This document shows positions 20,418 to 31,487 of a stretch of DNA of 64,000 nt, one piece after another (within the stretch, counting starts at the first letter, position 1; each line of letters begins with the position of its first letter). The translations under genes were made by a program, and so were the position numbers. Source of the DNA: Peronospora farinosa (Eukaryota > Oomycota > Peronosporomycetes > Peronosporales > Peronosporaceae); NCBI GenBank assembly GCA_947646735.1, contig CANTFK010000943.1, positions 248,001 to 312,000 on the forward strand. Reading direction: 5' to 3'. The notes beneath the pieces are model-generated. The model was given only the letters and a program-made list of their open reading frames with translations, made no database searches and had not been told where the DNA came from.

Positions 20418-20583
20418 TGTGGTGAAGTGCTAATTTTGTGATGGGGAGGTCCCAGACTCCAGTTGGATTCGGAGTATAGGCCGTGGGTCAGGGACAGGGG
20501 ACCTGAGAGACAGGGGCCTCGAAGGGGAGCGACCGTTGGTGGAGGACAATCCGCAGGATCCGCCGAAGAAAAATCAGTATCAG

Positions 20584-20603
20584 GGTACCGGTTAACCGGT
20601 ACC
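20584..20603. promoter_or_regulatory. Perfect 20-bp palindrome in the LTR U3
   Basis: GGTACCGGTTAACCGGTACC reads the same on both strands. It is intact in every young family-D LTR (also 31654-31673, 35155-35174, 46152-46171, 49431-49450) and decayed in the solo LTR at 5755. It may be a dimer-binding operator. Confidence 0.6.
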
Positions 20604-20638
20604 AAAGGGAGTTGATCATGGCCGCTCATTGATCGACC

Positions 20639-20862
20639 TGGCCCCTCGTTGGTAGACCCGGGTCCCTCATTGGTCGACCCGGTCCCTCATCGGTCGACCT
20701 GGGTCCCTCATTGGTAGACCTGGGTCCCTCATTGGTAGACCCGGTCCCTCGTTGGTCGACCCGGTCCCTCATCGGTCGACCTCGGCCCCTCTTTGGTCGA
20801 CCCGGTCCCTCATTGGTAGACCTGGGTCCCTCATCAGTCGACCTCGGCCCCTCGGGGTTCAG
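20639..20862 (+). repeat. LTR minisatellite, about 11 units of 19-21 bp
   Basis: Repeats of the word GGTCCCTCATTGGTCGACC with variants (GGCCCCTC, GGTAGACC). The 3' LTR of D1 and the LTR at 34079 also have about 11 units. The LTRs at 45272 and 49266 have about 7. Confidence 0.85.
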
Positions 20863-20955
20863 CCACTCCGTACCAGTTAATACAAGGATCAGACTAGTCG
20901 ACGCAAGGAATCAGAGCTTCAGGCAAGGATAGAGTAAAGGAGGTAAAAGGATAGG

Positions 20956-20985
20956 ACTATATTAAATACTACTCAATTTGCGATC
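20956..20985 (+). promoter_or_regulatory. LTR core promoter: TATA-like box and oomycete-type initiator
   Basis: actatattaaatact is followed by ctcaatttgcgatc. The second word resembles the oomycete initiator (TCAnTTT type). The block is unchanged in all family-D LTRs, including the old solo LTR (about 6303-6331). D4 has a diverged counterpart. It would drive the genomic RNA. Confidence 0.5.
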
Positions 20986-21507
20986 TACGTGGCACGACTC
21001 CGTCACCCAAGAAGGACTTGTTCTAAGTTACTCACTGTTCCGGGAAGGGATATATTTTGGCCCCCCGTCGAAGACAGTTGCGTAGCGAAGTTCAAGGGCG
21101 AATAGAGCTCCAGGATATATTTGGCCTGTGAGATCGTTCGAGTAGCAAACCCCCCCAAGACCCGCTATCGGAAGCGGTCTCCCTCACCTCAAGTTCCGGG
21201 AGCAACGTAAAGGTCAGGTGGTTAATACCCCCTGAAGCAGAAGGAAAAGGCCAGGGACGACAAGCGCCCCTGAAGAATTTGGCTCTAAGTCCACTCTCGA
21301 CAAGGTCGATCGAGTGGCCACCTACCGGCCCACCGAGTGAAGCATATCCACTCGGGGCCACCCAGGTCTACCTCCCTCAAGGCAGACATCTACATCGTCA
21401 CCAAGTCCTCCGAAGAGTGCAACCCGCCAGCCGACGGGTACACAAGGTGAGAGAAGGTTCATACGCGGCATCGGGGTACCCCCTCCGACAGTCGGCAGTC
21501 CGGCACA

Positions 21508-24081
21508 GTGAGTGGTTTGGGGTCTCATCATACAATTTTGAGAACCCACTCCACCATAATGGTGCGCGTGCCCGGATCTTCGGAAGACGCGGGATTTCAC
21601 CGCGAGTCCCAAGATGATAAAGATGTTCATGTCAAGAAGGAGCACAAGACCGAAGAGTCACGGGAAGACCGATCGCCAGTGACTCAAGAAGAAACAAACA
21701 AAGGATCGAAGGACCGACCGGGCCTTGGGAGGGGCCCGGTCAACATGGTCGAGGTTGAATTCATTGAAGAAAAACCTAAATACCCTCCCTATGTCCTCGT
21801 TGAGGACACCTTGGGTCATGACGCCTATCATGATCCAGAGGACCATCAGCCGACGGTGAAAACCGAGAGGCTAAGGTCCCCAAAAAAACAACAAAACAAG
21901 ATCGCGCAATCCAAGCCGACGAAGTTCCGGATGAAGGCACCCGGAAACACCAAGTCGATAGGCCCCGAGAAGGAAGGACTGGCGTCATGGACAGACGCCG
22001 ATGTCACGAGGGCCTACCACCAGCGCAAGCTGAACGCGTTCCTGGAGAGCGACCCCGTCGCGAAGATCCTGGATATCCGGCAGCTGGGTCAACTCACTGG
22101 GCCGGTGTCGACCCTGCCACGGCTGCACTCCGTCACGGACGCGATCACAGCGCTGGTCACCATGCTTCGCGAAGCGAACATGGTCGCAGGTCGGTTCGAC
22201 CCGGACGACCTGCTATCCCTGGGGTTCGACAGAATCACAACAACGTTAGAGCATATGCACAAGCGTCTGTCGATCCTGGTGGGTACCATGCCAGCAACGG
22301 AACACCCACCTCTGGTGACACCTACACACAAGCGGTCCAACGACAGCCAGATGACGCTTCAGGACATCACGGTGGGTCCCCACATGTACGGAGCCGCCGG
22401 CCACCCAGGGGCGAATCAAGACCCATCTCAACACCGGATGCCAAGCGGCCAGAGGGAAGCAGCACCGTGGTCCCCAGGATCGTCCTCAACTGGGTCGGTC
22501 ACTAGGATGCCCCTAGGCCCTACTGGAGCGGCGCTGCTCCAGGCCCGAGAGCGCAGCGCGGAGCAGGAGCCAAGTGGTCTTGAAACGGCGACGCGTGGCA
22601 AGAATGAAAATCATTCCGATTTTCAGCCAATGGGAATTCAGCAAGGAAAAAAGTTGGAACTTGCTCTGCCCCGTGACGAAGATGCTGGGGGGGAAGGACC
22701 TACCTACCCGGTAGGCGATCTGCAGACCCTCTTCGACGCGGCGATGACAAGATTTTTGAATGAACGTCAAATACCGCGGGCACACCCTAACGGGAGTGTA
22801 GCAGGAGGAAGACCAGAGGCGCAAAGGACGACCGCTAACCACGACCAGCATCCAGGCATACAAATTCCAAGAGTCCACACGATGACCGACGTCGATATGG
22901 AATCCGTCGGTTCCTGTGAATTCGACCCTGACAACATGGATTTGAGGGGACCTCAGTCGATGATGGCGAACGCAGCGCTGGGACAGATGCCAAATATGGT
23001 CCCTCGCATCAAACTATCGGCGACGTCGGACCTTAAAGAATTTCATGGAAGAGACCAAGACGAAGACAGAGCGCGCAGCTGGGTGTCGACGGTCAAGACA
23101 GCATTCATAAGAGACCAAGCACCAGATGATGAACGATGTCTCGTTTTTGGAGGATTGCTGACTGGACCGGCACAGAATTGGTACCGTCAACTGGGTCGCT
23201 CAGTCCGAGGAAGCTGGAAGGACTTAATCCAAGAGTTCATGATTCGTTTCTGTGGTACGGGGGTGCCGGTCGCCCGCCAGTACTACCATGCGAAGAAAAG
23301 ATCGGAAGAGACCCCGCTGGATTATCTGTACCGCCTGAATGTGCTTGGACTCAGGGCGAAGATGAAGATTAAGGATGGGTCGCCCAAGATTCAGAAGGAT
23401 CACGTCGATCACTACATTTTGACGGTGGACGACCCAGAGCTAGCAGACAAGTTGACTATGCTGCGTCTGGCGGACGTGGAAGAATTGGAGGAAGTATTGA
23501 CAGCATGTCAGCGGACGAAGGCAAGACGAGGCAAGATGCTGTTTGGATCAAACAAGTTTCGTCAGAAGGCACCGGCACTACCCGAGAGGCCGAAAGATCT
23601 AAATCGCCGCTCCATACATGCAGTACGGACGCCCCTGGAAGACTCGAGCTCTGAAGATTCCAGTCCAGACTCCTCGGAGAATGAGGGAGATCTTAGACGA
23701 GTCTACCTTATGGAGAAGGAAGCGGGGAGGGATCCAAGTGTGAGGTTCTCAAAGAATCTACCGACTAGGAAGGCCGACCAACATCGCCAGGTGGTAGACC
23801 AGCGACCCGGCCCATCATCAGCGACCCCAAACACGAGATGTGCATATTGCGGGTCCAAGAAACATGGAGATCTGAATTGCTGGAAAAGATTGACCTGCGA
23901 CCGCTGTGGAAGGAAAGGTCACCCGTCTGACCGCTGCCTGTTTGTATGCCGGGGTTGTGGAGAGATTCACGAGATTGGGAAGTGCCAGATGGAGGAGTTC
24001 TATAATTTGTTCCGTCAATGGTACAACCCAGCCAAGCACGCAGGGATGTTCCCGGAGAAACCCGAGAAGATGGCAAATTAG
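21508..24081 (+). CDS. D1 gag with three zinc knuckles, 857 codons
   Basis: The frame is intact. The first ATG (21508) is inside the LTR, and a second (21559) overlaps the primer site (MVRVPGSSEDAG), so translation begins at the LTR border. A long charged N-terminal half is followed by the retrotransposon-gag domain at about residues 510-690 (EFHGRDQDEDRARSWV, GPAQNWYRQLGRS, FMIRFCGTGVPVARQYY). At about 777-828 stand three zinc knuckles: CAYCGSKKHGDLNC, CDRCGRKGHPSDRC and CRGCGEIHEIGKC, the last with x3 spacing. Gag builds the particle and binds RNA. The only unbroken gag in the window. Confidence 0.9.
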   Translation: MSGLGSHHTILRTHSTIMVRVPGSSEDAGFHRESQDDKDVHVKKEHKTEESREDRSPVTQEETNKGSKDRPGLGRGPVNMVEVEFIEEKPKYPPYVLVEDTLGHDAYHDPEDHQPTVKTERLRSPKKQQNKIAQSKPTKFRMKAPGNTKSIGPEKEGLASWTDADVTRAYHQRKLNAFLESDPVAKILDIRQLGQLTGPVSTLPRLHSVTDAITALVTMLREANMVAGRFDPDDLLSLGFDRITTTLEHMHKRLSILVGTMPATEHPPLVTPTHKRSNDSQMTLQDITVGPHMYGAAGHPGANQDPSQHRMPSGQREAAPWSPGSSSTGSVTRMPLGPTGAALLQARERSAEQEPSGLETATRGKNENHSDFQPMGIQQGKKLELALPRDEDAGGEGPTYPVGDLQTLFDAAMTRFLNERQIPRAHPNGSVAGGRPEAQRTTANHDQHPGIQIPRVHTMTDVDMESVGSCEFDPDNMDLRGPQSMMANAALGQMPNMVPRIKLSATSDLKEFHGRDQDEDRARSWVSTVKTAFIRDQAPDDERCLVFGGLLTGPAQNWYRQLGRSVRGSWKDLIQEFMIRFCGTGVPVARQYYHAKKRSEETPLDYLYRLNVLGLRAKMKIKDGSPKIQKDHVDHYILTVDDPELADKLTMLRLADVEELEEVLTACQRTKARRGKMLFGSNKFRQKAPALPERPKDLNRRSIHAVRTPLEDSSSEDSSPDSSENEGDLRRVYLMEKEAGRDPSVRFSKNLPTRKADQHRQVVDQRPGPSSATPNTRCAYCGSKKHGDLNCWKRLTCDRCGRKGHPSDRCLFVCRGCGEIHEIGKCQMEEFYNLFRQWYNPAKHAGMFPEKPEKMAN
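21560..21576 (+). other. Primer binding site of D1
   Basis: TGGTGCGCGTGCCCGGA, one base after the LTR end, has the TGG start expected for pairing with a tRNA 3' CCA end. The same site follows the LTR ends at 34061-34077 and 45254-45270 on the minus strand. The matching tRNA is not identified. Confidence 0.65.
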
Positions 24082-24907
24082 GACGCTCGCCAGGTTTGAA
24101 TCTGGTACGAGCCGAGCGTTCTAATTGTTGCATTTTTGCATATGTGGAGAAACAGCCCAAGGAGGGGACGGGTATTCCAGTTAAGATTGGAAATATATCG
24201 AAGATTGGAAATTACCCTGTGGTCCATGTTGCTTCTTTGAATGAACCTAATAGTTTTGTTCGAGAAAGTTCAGTAATGGAGTTGGACTTATTGCCAGGCG
24301 AGTCTAGGGGGTACTGGAAATACCAAGCCCCTAATAAATGGTTCAGGCAAGCGAAAGCCTCTGGAAAGGTCAACAACGACCATGCGAATTTGTTGTTCGA
24401 TACTGGTGCCGAGATATCCATTCTGGATATCGCCTTTGCTCGTAAGGTAGGCTGCCAAATTGATGAAAGTGAACGACAAGAATGTATTGGTATTGGGGAA
24501 GCCGTATACACCACGGAGGGACGCACTCGCATCAAGGTCACTCTGAATGGGAACTTGGTGTACATCTTTAAGGTGTAGGTAGGCCCTATGGTAGGCCAAG
24601 ATGCAATTTTGGGGATGGACTTCATGGTCCCAGCCGGTATCCAGTTAGACTTGGCCGACGGAACTCTTTGCCTCCCCGATGAGGTCAGGGTACAGTTGAC
24701 TGGGCGAAGGACACTGTATAATACGCGAGTATCGGATGTGAAATTGGGTCGGTATGTACAGATATCCGTTGGAGGATGTACGGAAGTGCCTCTCAAAAGG
24801 TCGACCTCAGAACAGTGGAAATTGTGGGTCACGAGAGGCGAACGATGGGTGACCACCATGATACAAGGGATAGGACGTCGACCGATTTTGATAACCAATG
24901 CCCCTTA
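24018..24907 (+). pseudogene. D1 aspartic protease, interrupted by one TAG
   Basis: The frame begins inside the gag end (64-nt overlap, -1 relative to gag), which would suit a frameshift fusion. The active site is NLLFDTGAEISILDIAF. A TAG at 24576-24578 follows VYIFKV, and the same frame continues with MVGQDAILGMDFMVPAG (24588-24907), the usual flap end. D2b has the same TAG. Either the lineage is defective or the stop is read through. Beyond 24904 a further shift leads to a linker ORF. Confidence 0.8.
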
Positions 24908-24933
24908 ACATTGCATGAAGACTCAAGGTAGGT

Positions 24934-25371
24934 ATGTGGTTGACTAGGGAGCAAGTTCCAAGAACGCAAGGGTTTGTCTCGGTAGGCTCTCGAAGATATG
25001 CGGAATGGCTAAATCTGGCTTATGAATCTACTACCGACCAAGTCGACCATCAGGTCGACCTAACGGAAGAGGAAGAGGGGCCACTAGTGGAGAGACCAGA
25101 GTATAAGACTCCGTCACACATCTTACAGCGACCGCAGGCCCCAACCCCAATGATGAATATAACACACCAACCGGTACCCGACAGTGAAGAACAACTGTGC
25201 CAAGAGAGGGTGAATTGGCAGGAGGGGACCGCCCAAAAGCGGAGTGTATTTGAAGAAGACCTACATACAGTGACCACCACCAATGAGAAGGAAGTCAAAC
25301 CGGTGGACTTGTTACAGGCAGATGACCAGGTGTGTTCTTTCGAGAGTGGAGAACTTTGGCCGAGGGCATAA
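24934..25371 (+). pseudogene. D1 protease-RT linker ORF
   Basis: 145 codons: MWLTREQVPRTQGFVSVG, then an acidic Glu/Gln/Pro-rich part (DLTEEEEGPLVE). It fills the space between protease and RT in this family and is kept in D2b and partly in D3. It is offset by frameshifts on both sides. No domain recognised. Confidence 0.6.
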
Positions 25372-25389
25372 GGCCAGGGTGGGCGGTCG

Positions 25390-27673
25390 TACCGGAAGTG
25401 GACCCTCATCCGAAGGCATTGCGTTAGAAGATATACAGATTCCAGATCCAGATGGGAACACTCCCGAAGAGGTAGACCGGTTGCGACAAATAATATGGAA
25501 GAAACGACATCTGCTGATAGGCAAAGGTAACGCCTTACCCCCGGCCGCCCGAGGAGCGATATGCGATATCGATGTAGGGAACGCAAGACCGATCGCGCAA
25601 CGCGTACGAAAGGTGGCCCCTCAATTTAGAGAGAAGCTAGCCGACCTGATCAAGGGACTTTTATAAGCAAAGATCATTCAGCCTTCCACCTCGCCATGGG
25701 CCAGCCCAATTGTAATTATCGTGAAGAAGAATGGGGTCGATATTCGATTGTGTATCGACTATCGGTTGGTGAATGATCTTACCCAGCTCATGGTATACCC
25801 GATACCGTTGATTAACGAATTATTGGAAGACTTGGATGGAGCTTTATGGTACTGTTCTCTTGATATGGCGAGTGGTTTTTTTTGGATCGTCAGTATGACC
25901 GAAAGGGCGAGATTAATCTCAGCTTTCGTTACTCCACTGGGATTATTTGAATGGCTTCGGATGCCTTTTGGGCTTAAGAATGCGCCTCAGATATATCAAA
26001 GGTTGTTGGATAATGCGTTATATGGATTCTTACGGATTTCGCCAGGGGCGGCCACAGAGGAAACAGAGGATTTGTTCGCAACAGGGGAACCCGATGCAAA
26101 ATCAGTTCTCTCTGTATTGGGTCGACGATCATACATTGACGATATACTTGTGCCGGCCGAATCGTGGGACGTATTATGCCAGAAAGTGGAGCGGCTGCTA
26201 GACGTGTGTGACTATTGGAATTTGTCGGTCAGTGCCGTCAAGAGTACGTGGGGATGTCGGAAGGTCGAGTATCTTGGGCATCGAGTTTCCAAAGGGGGAC
26301 TAGAAGCCCACCTAAAAGATCTTCAGTCTTTGGTCGACCTACCTCTACCGACAACGCTGAAGGCTATGCAGTCCTTTCTAGGAAGCCTAAATTACTACAG
26401 CAGGTACATCGAAGATTATGCCATATACGCGTCGATCCTTTACGAACTGAGAGAGGTGGCTTTTCACGCTTGGAGGTGCAAATTGAAGGCTGACGAGGAA
26501 GTGGCGGCCCAGGAAGACGACGAAGAAAAATGGTCGAAGGTACAAGTAGCGTTTGCCATGCTCAAGAACAAGATTGTTACGGCGCCCATCCTACGACATT
26601 TCGGCCCGGCTAGAGAGGCGGTCATCATTGTCTACGCAAGTGATTGGGCTATCTCGGTGTCGTTGGTGCAAAATTACGACGGCCTGTATATGCCGGTAAT
26701 GTTTACGAGCCGAACCCTCAAGTCAAACGAGGTGAACTATAGCACAGTGGAAAAGGAAGTGTTGGCGTTGTTACGGATATTGGAAACTTGCTTCACGATG
26801 TTGGTCACCCGACCTCTCAAAGTTCTGACGAGGCATTCTACACTAGCCTGGCTAGTAAAGTCTTCGGGGTTGCAAGGTCGCTTAGGAAACTGGGCCGCTC
26901 TGTTGTCACAGTGGACTTTGGAGATTGTGAAATGCAAGAAAGGCGAGGACCAGGTACTGGGGGCGTTAGCTGCCAGCATCACGCCTCGAGAGAATGTGGA
27001 CTCAATTCTGTCGTCAATTGCTCCCAAGAAGCAATCCAGGCAAGTGGTCGACCTACCGACGCCCACAGTGGAACTAAATGAAGAACTGTATGTGATGAGT
27101 TTCGATGGGTCGGCCTGGGTGAAACAAGGGGGAGGTGCTTGCAGCGCTATTGTGTGGAGGCTCCCTGCGTGGACTATAGTTGCAGCTGCATCGAAATATC
27201 TCGACAAGTCTACGGTGAATGAAGCTGAATATGAGGGCATGTTACTGGGTTTTGACCTGTTGGAGCCAATGGAGCGACGGCGTTTGATTATTTGTGGAGA
27301 CTCCAATCTGGTTATAAGACAGATGCGTGGAGAGATTGAATGCAAAGCTTCAGGTTTATCCCCGTTGCGGGCCCAGGCGCTGAGTAAACTCCAGTCGTGG
27401 CCCAACCAGGCAAACCTACATGTGAAACGAGACTGGAATCAGAGCGCAGACCAGTTGGCTAGTACAGCTTTACATCAGCAGCAAGGGGTCGAGTCGATAC
27501 CAAGAGGAGAGTGGTCAGGTCTAGAAACAATCAATCGGCTGCCAGAGGTGCTGGTCCCTAGAGACCGAGGTCAGTCGGTCAAGGTATCTGCGGTGACGAG
27601 ATCACGGCTCCCCGTCAAAATATCGGGAGAGGTTATGCAAGAAGATGTGGTACAACAACTCCGGATGCATTGA
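25390..27673 (+). pseudogene. D1 reverse transcriptase with two RNase H domains
   Basis: The linker LEDIQIPDPDGNTPEEV leads into RT: WASPIVIIVKKNGVDIRLC, YCSLDMASGFFWIVSM (motif A), MPFGLKNAPQIYQRLL and SYIDDILVPAESW (motif C). A TAA at 25663-25665 replaces Ser of LLSAK in D2b. The RT-linked RNase H has VYASDWAIS and LTRHSTLAW in place of the catalytic VDAS and YTDHKSL, so it looks inactive. The second RNase H (about 27100-27480) has SFDGSAW, NEAEYEGML, CGDSNLV and NQSADQLAS, a complete D-E-D-D set. The frame ends with a TGA at 27671-27673. Confidence 0.85.
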
Positions 27674-27703
27674 ATCCGAGATGCGCAAGAAGAGGAGAGC
27701 TGG

Positions 27704-29278
27704 GTGTGCGAGTTGAAGGCATATTTGCAAGGAGACTGGAAAGACTTGTCGGTGGAAGCGGCCAGAAACTGCAGCAAAATGTCGGAGGATTACGAGATAA
27801 GTGAAGAGGGACTGCTGGTGTACTGCCCCGGCCAGAGAATCAAGGGAGACGACCGAGACATAACTGCCAGATTGGTAATACCTGAGAGTCTCCAAGCCGA
27901 CATCCTCCATCATTATCATACGAGTTTGGAAGGCGGCCATCAGGGGATCGGACGTACTTATCATCGGATCCGACGATATTGCCATTGGAGGGGTCTGTTC
28001 CGGAGTGTTCAGAAATATGTGGGTCAGTGCATAGATTGTGAGACTGGTAAAGGGAGACCCACTTTTACAAGGGAGGTCTCCGGGGAATGTTGAAGCGACG
28101 TACCCCTTCCAAATTATCGCGATGGACCACATACCATCTCTCCCCAAGTCACATAAAGGAAACACGGAACTACTGATTTGATCGACCTGTTCACAGGTTA
28201 TGTGATGGCTAAAGCGAGTGCGTCACGGACAGCCCAGACAGTGGCTGAGGGATATGAGGAATGCGTTTTCCGCCGTTTTGGTGCCAGTGAGACGATCCGT
28301 CACGATCGGGAACCGGGGTTTATGTCGGACTTCTTCCGAGCGTTCAGTCGTATGGTAGGTCAACGTCAGAGAGCGACCATGGCCTACCGACCTCAAGCGA
28401 ACGGCACTGCGGAGAGAATGGTCCAGACTATAACAAGATCGCTCAAGATGTACGTAGCCGACGTGGGACAGCGAGACTGGGATGAATACGCGGAACGATT
28501 AACGTTCGCGTTAAATACGGCTCAAGACAGAGTGCGTGAGGAAACACCGTTCTATCTGGTACATGGATGGGATGCTAGGACCACTCTTGAGACTATGTTA
28601 CCGGTGGTGAACACTCGACGTCGAGACTCAGGACCTCGGAGATGGAGATATCGGATTCAGAGTCACTATCAGCGAGCAAGAGACCAAGTCAACGAGAATT
28701 TACGGGCGGCTAGTCAGGCTCGGGTGCAAGCACAAAATGAAGGGGTAGTCGGCCACGAAATTCAGCCAGGGACCCGGGTATGGCTATACTTGGACCGAGT
28801 GAAGGAGGGGTATGCCAAAAAATTGGCCCACCTATGGCACGGACCGTTCCGAGTTCAGGAGTTAGTTGGAGATCATGCGGTACGTCTGGAGTTACGAGGT
28901 ACAGAATACAGACTATTCCCAATCGTGCACATCTCCAAGCTCAAGCCCGTCAGAGAGTTCCCCGATCGACCGAACAGAGAGCTGAAAGTGGATGGAACAG
29001 ATCGAGTCGACTTCGATGAATGTCTGCTACCAGAAGACAGCTGGGTGCGGGAATTGGAAGAGGGCGAGTATGAAGTCGAAGAAATTTTAGAGAGTCGTAC
29101 AGGCAAGAAGACTCGGTATGGGAGGCAACAACGAGAATTCCTCGTGCAATGGAAGGGACACTCTGACCCCTCGTGGGTGGACGAAGGGGATCTGAATTGC
29201 GGAGCCTTACTCCGGGACTTCGAGCGCAAGAACACAAGCCATAACCGCTTCGAAGTAATGCAAAGCCATGAAAACTAG
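27704..29278 (+). pseudogene. D1 integrase with GPY/F and chromodomain
   Basis: The zinc finger HHYHTSLEGGHQGIGRTY...GQCIDC ends in a frameshifted tail at 28093. The core follows after a second one-base loss near 28177 (D2b keeps the base). Catalytic words are IAMDHIPSL, IRHDREPGF and NGTAERMVQT. Then come AHLWHGPFRVQELVGDHA and the chromodomain EYEVEEILESRTGKK, EFLVQWKGHSDPSWVDEG. The protein inserts the cDNA, with the chromodomain as the likely target reader. Shifts make this copy inactive. Confidence 0.85.
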
Positions 29279-29470
29279 CCGGCGGTAGCAAGTTTCTTGG
29301 AGGGTGGACCGATCCCTCAATGGTCGGCCCAGCCCCTCGTTGGAAGACTTGGGTCGCCTGCGGGGCGGCCTTGAATTCCCAAGAGTTAAGGGTATAGGAG
29401 AATGGAGAACAAAGGAGGGCGATTACCAATATCAATCAGAACAGAAGAAGGTTCATGTTCAAGGGAAGAC

Positions 29471-31360
29471 CTAAACGGATGGCACAAACTTGCCTTTGAG
29501 GCGTGGAACTAGAGCGCCAGGATGGGGCACAGAAGACAAACGATACTGGGTGAGCCACGGCCACGCGGAATCCGACACCCGAAGGGCCTCAATCAGGTCG
29601 ACCGGGTCCGACCCCTCTTCACGACCAGGGAACCAATAAACCACACGGCGGGTTCGAGGAAGATAACGGAAGAAGGGATCCAGGAAGATGTCGAGATCGC
29701 AGTGGCCCCTGCTCATCCCAATGAAGATAAGGTCGACCACCTTCCGCCAAGCTCGAGTTGCCCGACTCCGACGCTTCTTCCACGCGTTGTAGTAGGACGC
29801 GAGGAAAGAGTTCGCTCGCGCTTGGTCCTTGGAGATCCACCAGCAGTGGGTCGCCTCCCAAAGAGCTTGACTATGCTCTTCGTCAAACTGGATGTAGGCC
29901 GCTGCCAACTGGGCGAACCAGCCAACAGGTCGGAAGGACACGGGCTGCATGGGAACACGAGCTTCCACCCAAGGTTCCGCCGCTAGCAATCTCTGGATCA
30001 TTGGAGGGTTCATCAACGACCTCTTTCATTTGGGGGGCCGGTCGAGGTTTCCGTCCGGAGGGCCAAACCAACCCCAAGGTAGATCCAGCTGGTCGACCAA
30101 GTCTGTGGAAGACATTGTAACAATGCACCACGAATTGACCAGGCCGACCGGCCAAGGTACCACTTCCGCAGCGGAAAAGGTCTTCGACTGCATGTATCCG
30201 GGGATCATGGCGTCTCTGGGAAGCAGGCTGGAGTCGGCCAGAAGGGGCGAAGTGTTGTCCGCGACAGGAGGCGCACTCTTGTTTTTCTCCGCAGACAACT
30301 CGGTCTCCGAGTCCGATGTCCCGAACATCGCCCGTTTCAACGAGAGGCCGGTAGCCGAGGTGGTCCTCAATGGAGGAGTGGACGTCGACGTAAGACGTAC
30401 AGGGTTCGCGCTGGCAGGGCGCCGACTAGCAGAACGAGACTTGGCCAGAGCCGCTTGAAGGGTCTCGCTGTCGTCGCTGAGGTCGTCGTCCGAAGACTCA
30501 AGCACGACAGGGGAACGACCACCAGAGACCGCAGACGGTGGTATCGCAGAGGCGTCGGGCTTCGAAAGCCTGGAGGTTTTGGCGGGTACCCGGGGTGACG
30601 GCCGCCGGGACCGTTTACCAAGAGCTTTCGCCGGCCGCGAAGGGGAACATGCGGACGGGGGCGAAGCTGCCGAAGGAGTAGCTGGTCCTAGAGGTGGCCC
30701 GTCAGAGAAGTCGACATGGTCGAGCTCTGCGGCGAGAAGCGAGTACCGGCTTCGGATGTGGTCGACCTTCCATCGCAGACGGTCCACCAGTGCAGTCTCG
30801 CGCTGGAGAGCTTCGCGAAGTTGGGCCACCAGCCGGGACTTGTCGCGCAGTGCCTCCTCCAACCGCTCACAACGAGTGGCCAACAAGGCGGCCGAAGGGG
30901 GAAGGACACCTAGCCGACCCTCTCAGTCTTCGATGCGGCGGGAATGGGCGTCCGCGAGAGCTTGCAATTCCCGCAGAGCTGCTCGTACGTTAACGGGTAC
31001 GGAAGACGGACGGTCAACCATGGGGGTCGGCGTGACAGGAGCATCTGCTGTCTCGACAGGAGGCAAAGCGGTGGAAACAGGAGAGCTGTGAACGACAACA
31101 GTTTCAGCAGCACTCAACGGCGAACACACCGGCCCGGGAGGGTCGGCCAAGGACGCCTCTCTACATGGAGAGGCAACCGAAGGCGCAACGGCGATTGAAG
31201 TCGGCTCCTCAGATGGTGGGTCAGCGGACGGTGGGTCAGCAGATGAGGGGTTAGAACCAGGGGTGATTGAAGGCGCTGGGGCGACCGAGGTCGGCTCTTC
31301 AGTCGGTGGATCAGCGGACGGTGGGTCAGCAGACGGTGGATCAGAACCAGGGGAAGACAT
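29471..31360 (-). pseudogene. D1 antisense gene, broken
   Basis: Convergent with pol, 190 bp from its end. The parts match the unbroken copy in D2b: a Pro/Ser-rich N-terminus (SSPGSDPPSADPP), a coiled coil (CERLEEALRDKSRLVAQL), KRSRRPSPR, AMFGTSDSETE, VVPWPV and GHCDLDIFLDPFFRY. Breaks are a TGA near 30015 (TGG in D2b) and a frameshift near 30900-30925. Upstream of 31360 the frame remains open through the polypurine tract and into the 3' LTR as far as an ATG at 31699. Function unknown. Confidence 0.75.
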
Positions 31361-31487
31361 GGCTGGACAGACACGAGTTAGAGGTGGAGGAGCACAAAAA
31401 GGGACAATGAAGGACCTACGTGACGAAGGAAGTGAAGACATGCGCGTGCTCAATCCGTTGCACGGTTGAGCAAGTGCAGGGGGCGGC

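Larger units (their letters stand above)
20418..21558 (+). repeat. 5' LTR of D1
   Basis: TGTGGTGAAGTGC... to ...CCACTCCACCATA. It carries a 20-bp palindrome, an 11-unit minisatellite, and a TATA/initiator block. It is followed by one base and a 17-bp primer binding site. ORFs within it are shadows. Confidence 0.9.

Noticed and set aside
20711..20932. ORFs reading through the LTR minisatellite (MVDLGPSLVDP type) in several copies
   Set aside because: They arise from a repeat whose unit lacks stops and are present only because the LTR is repeated; there is no other coding sign.
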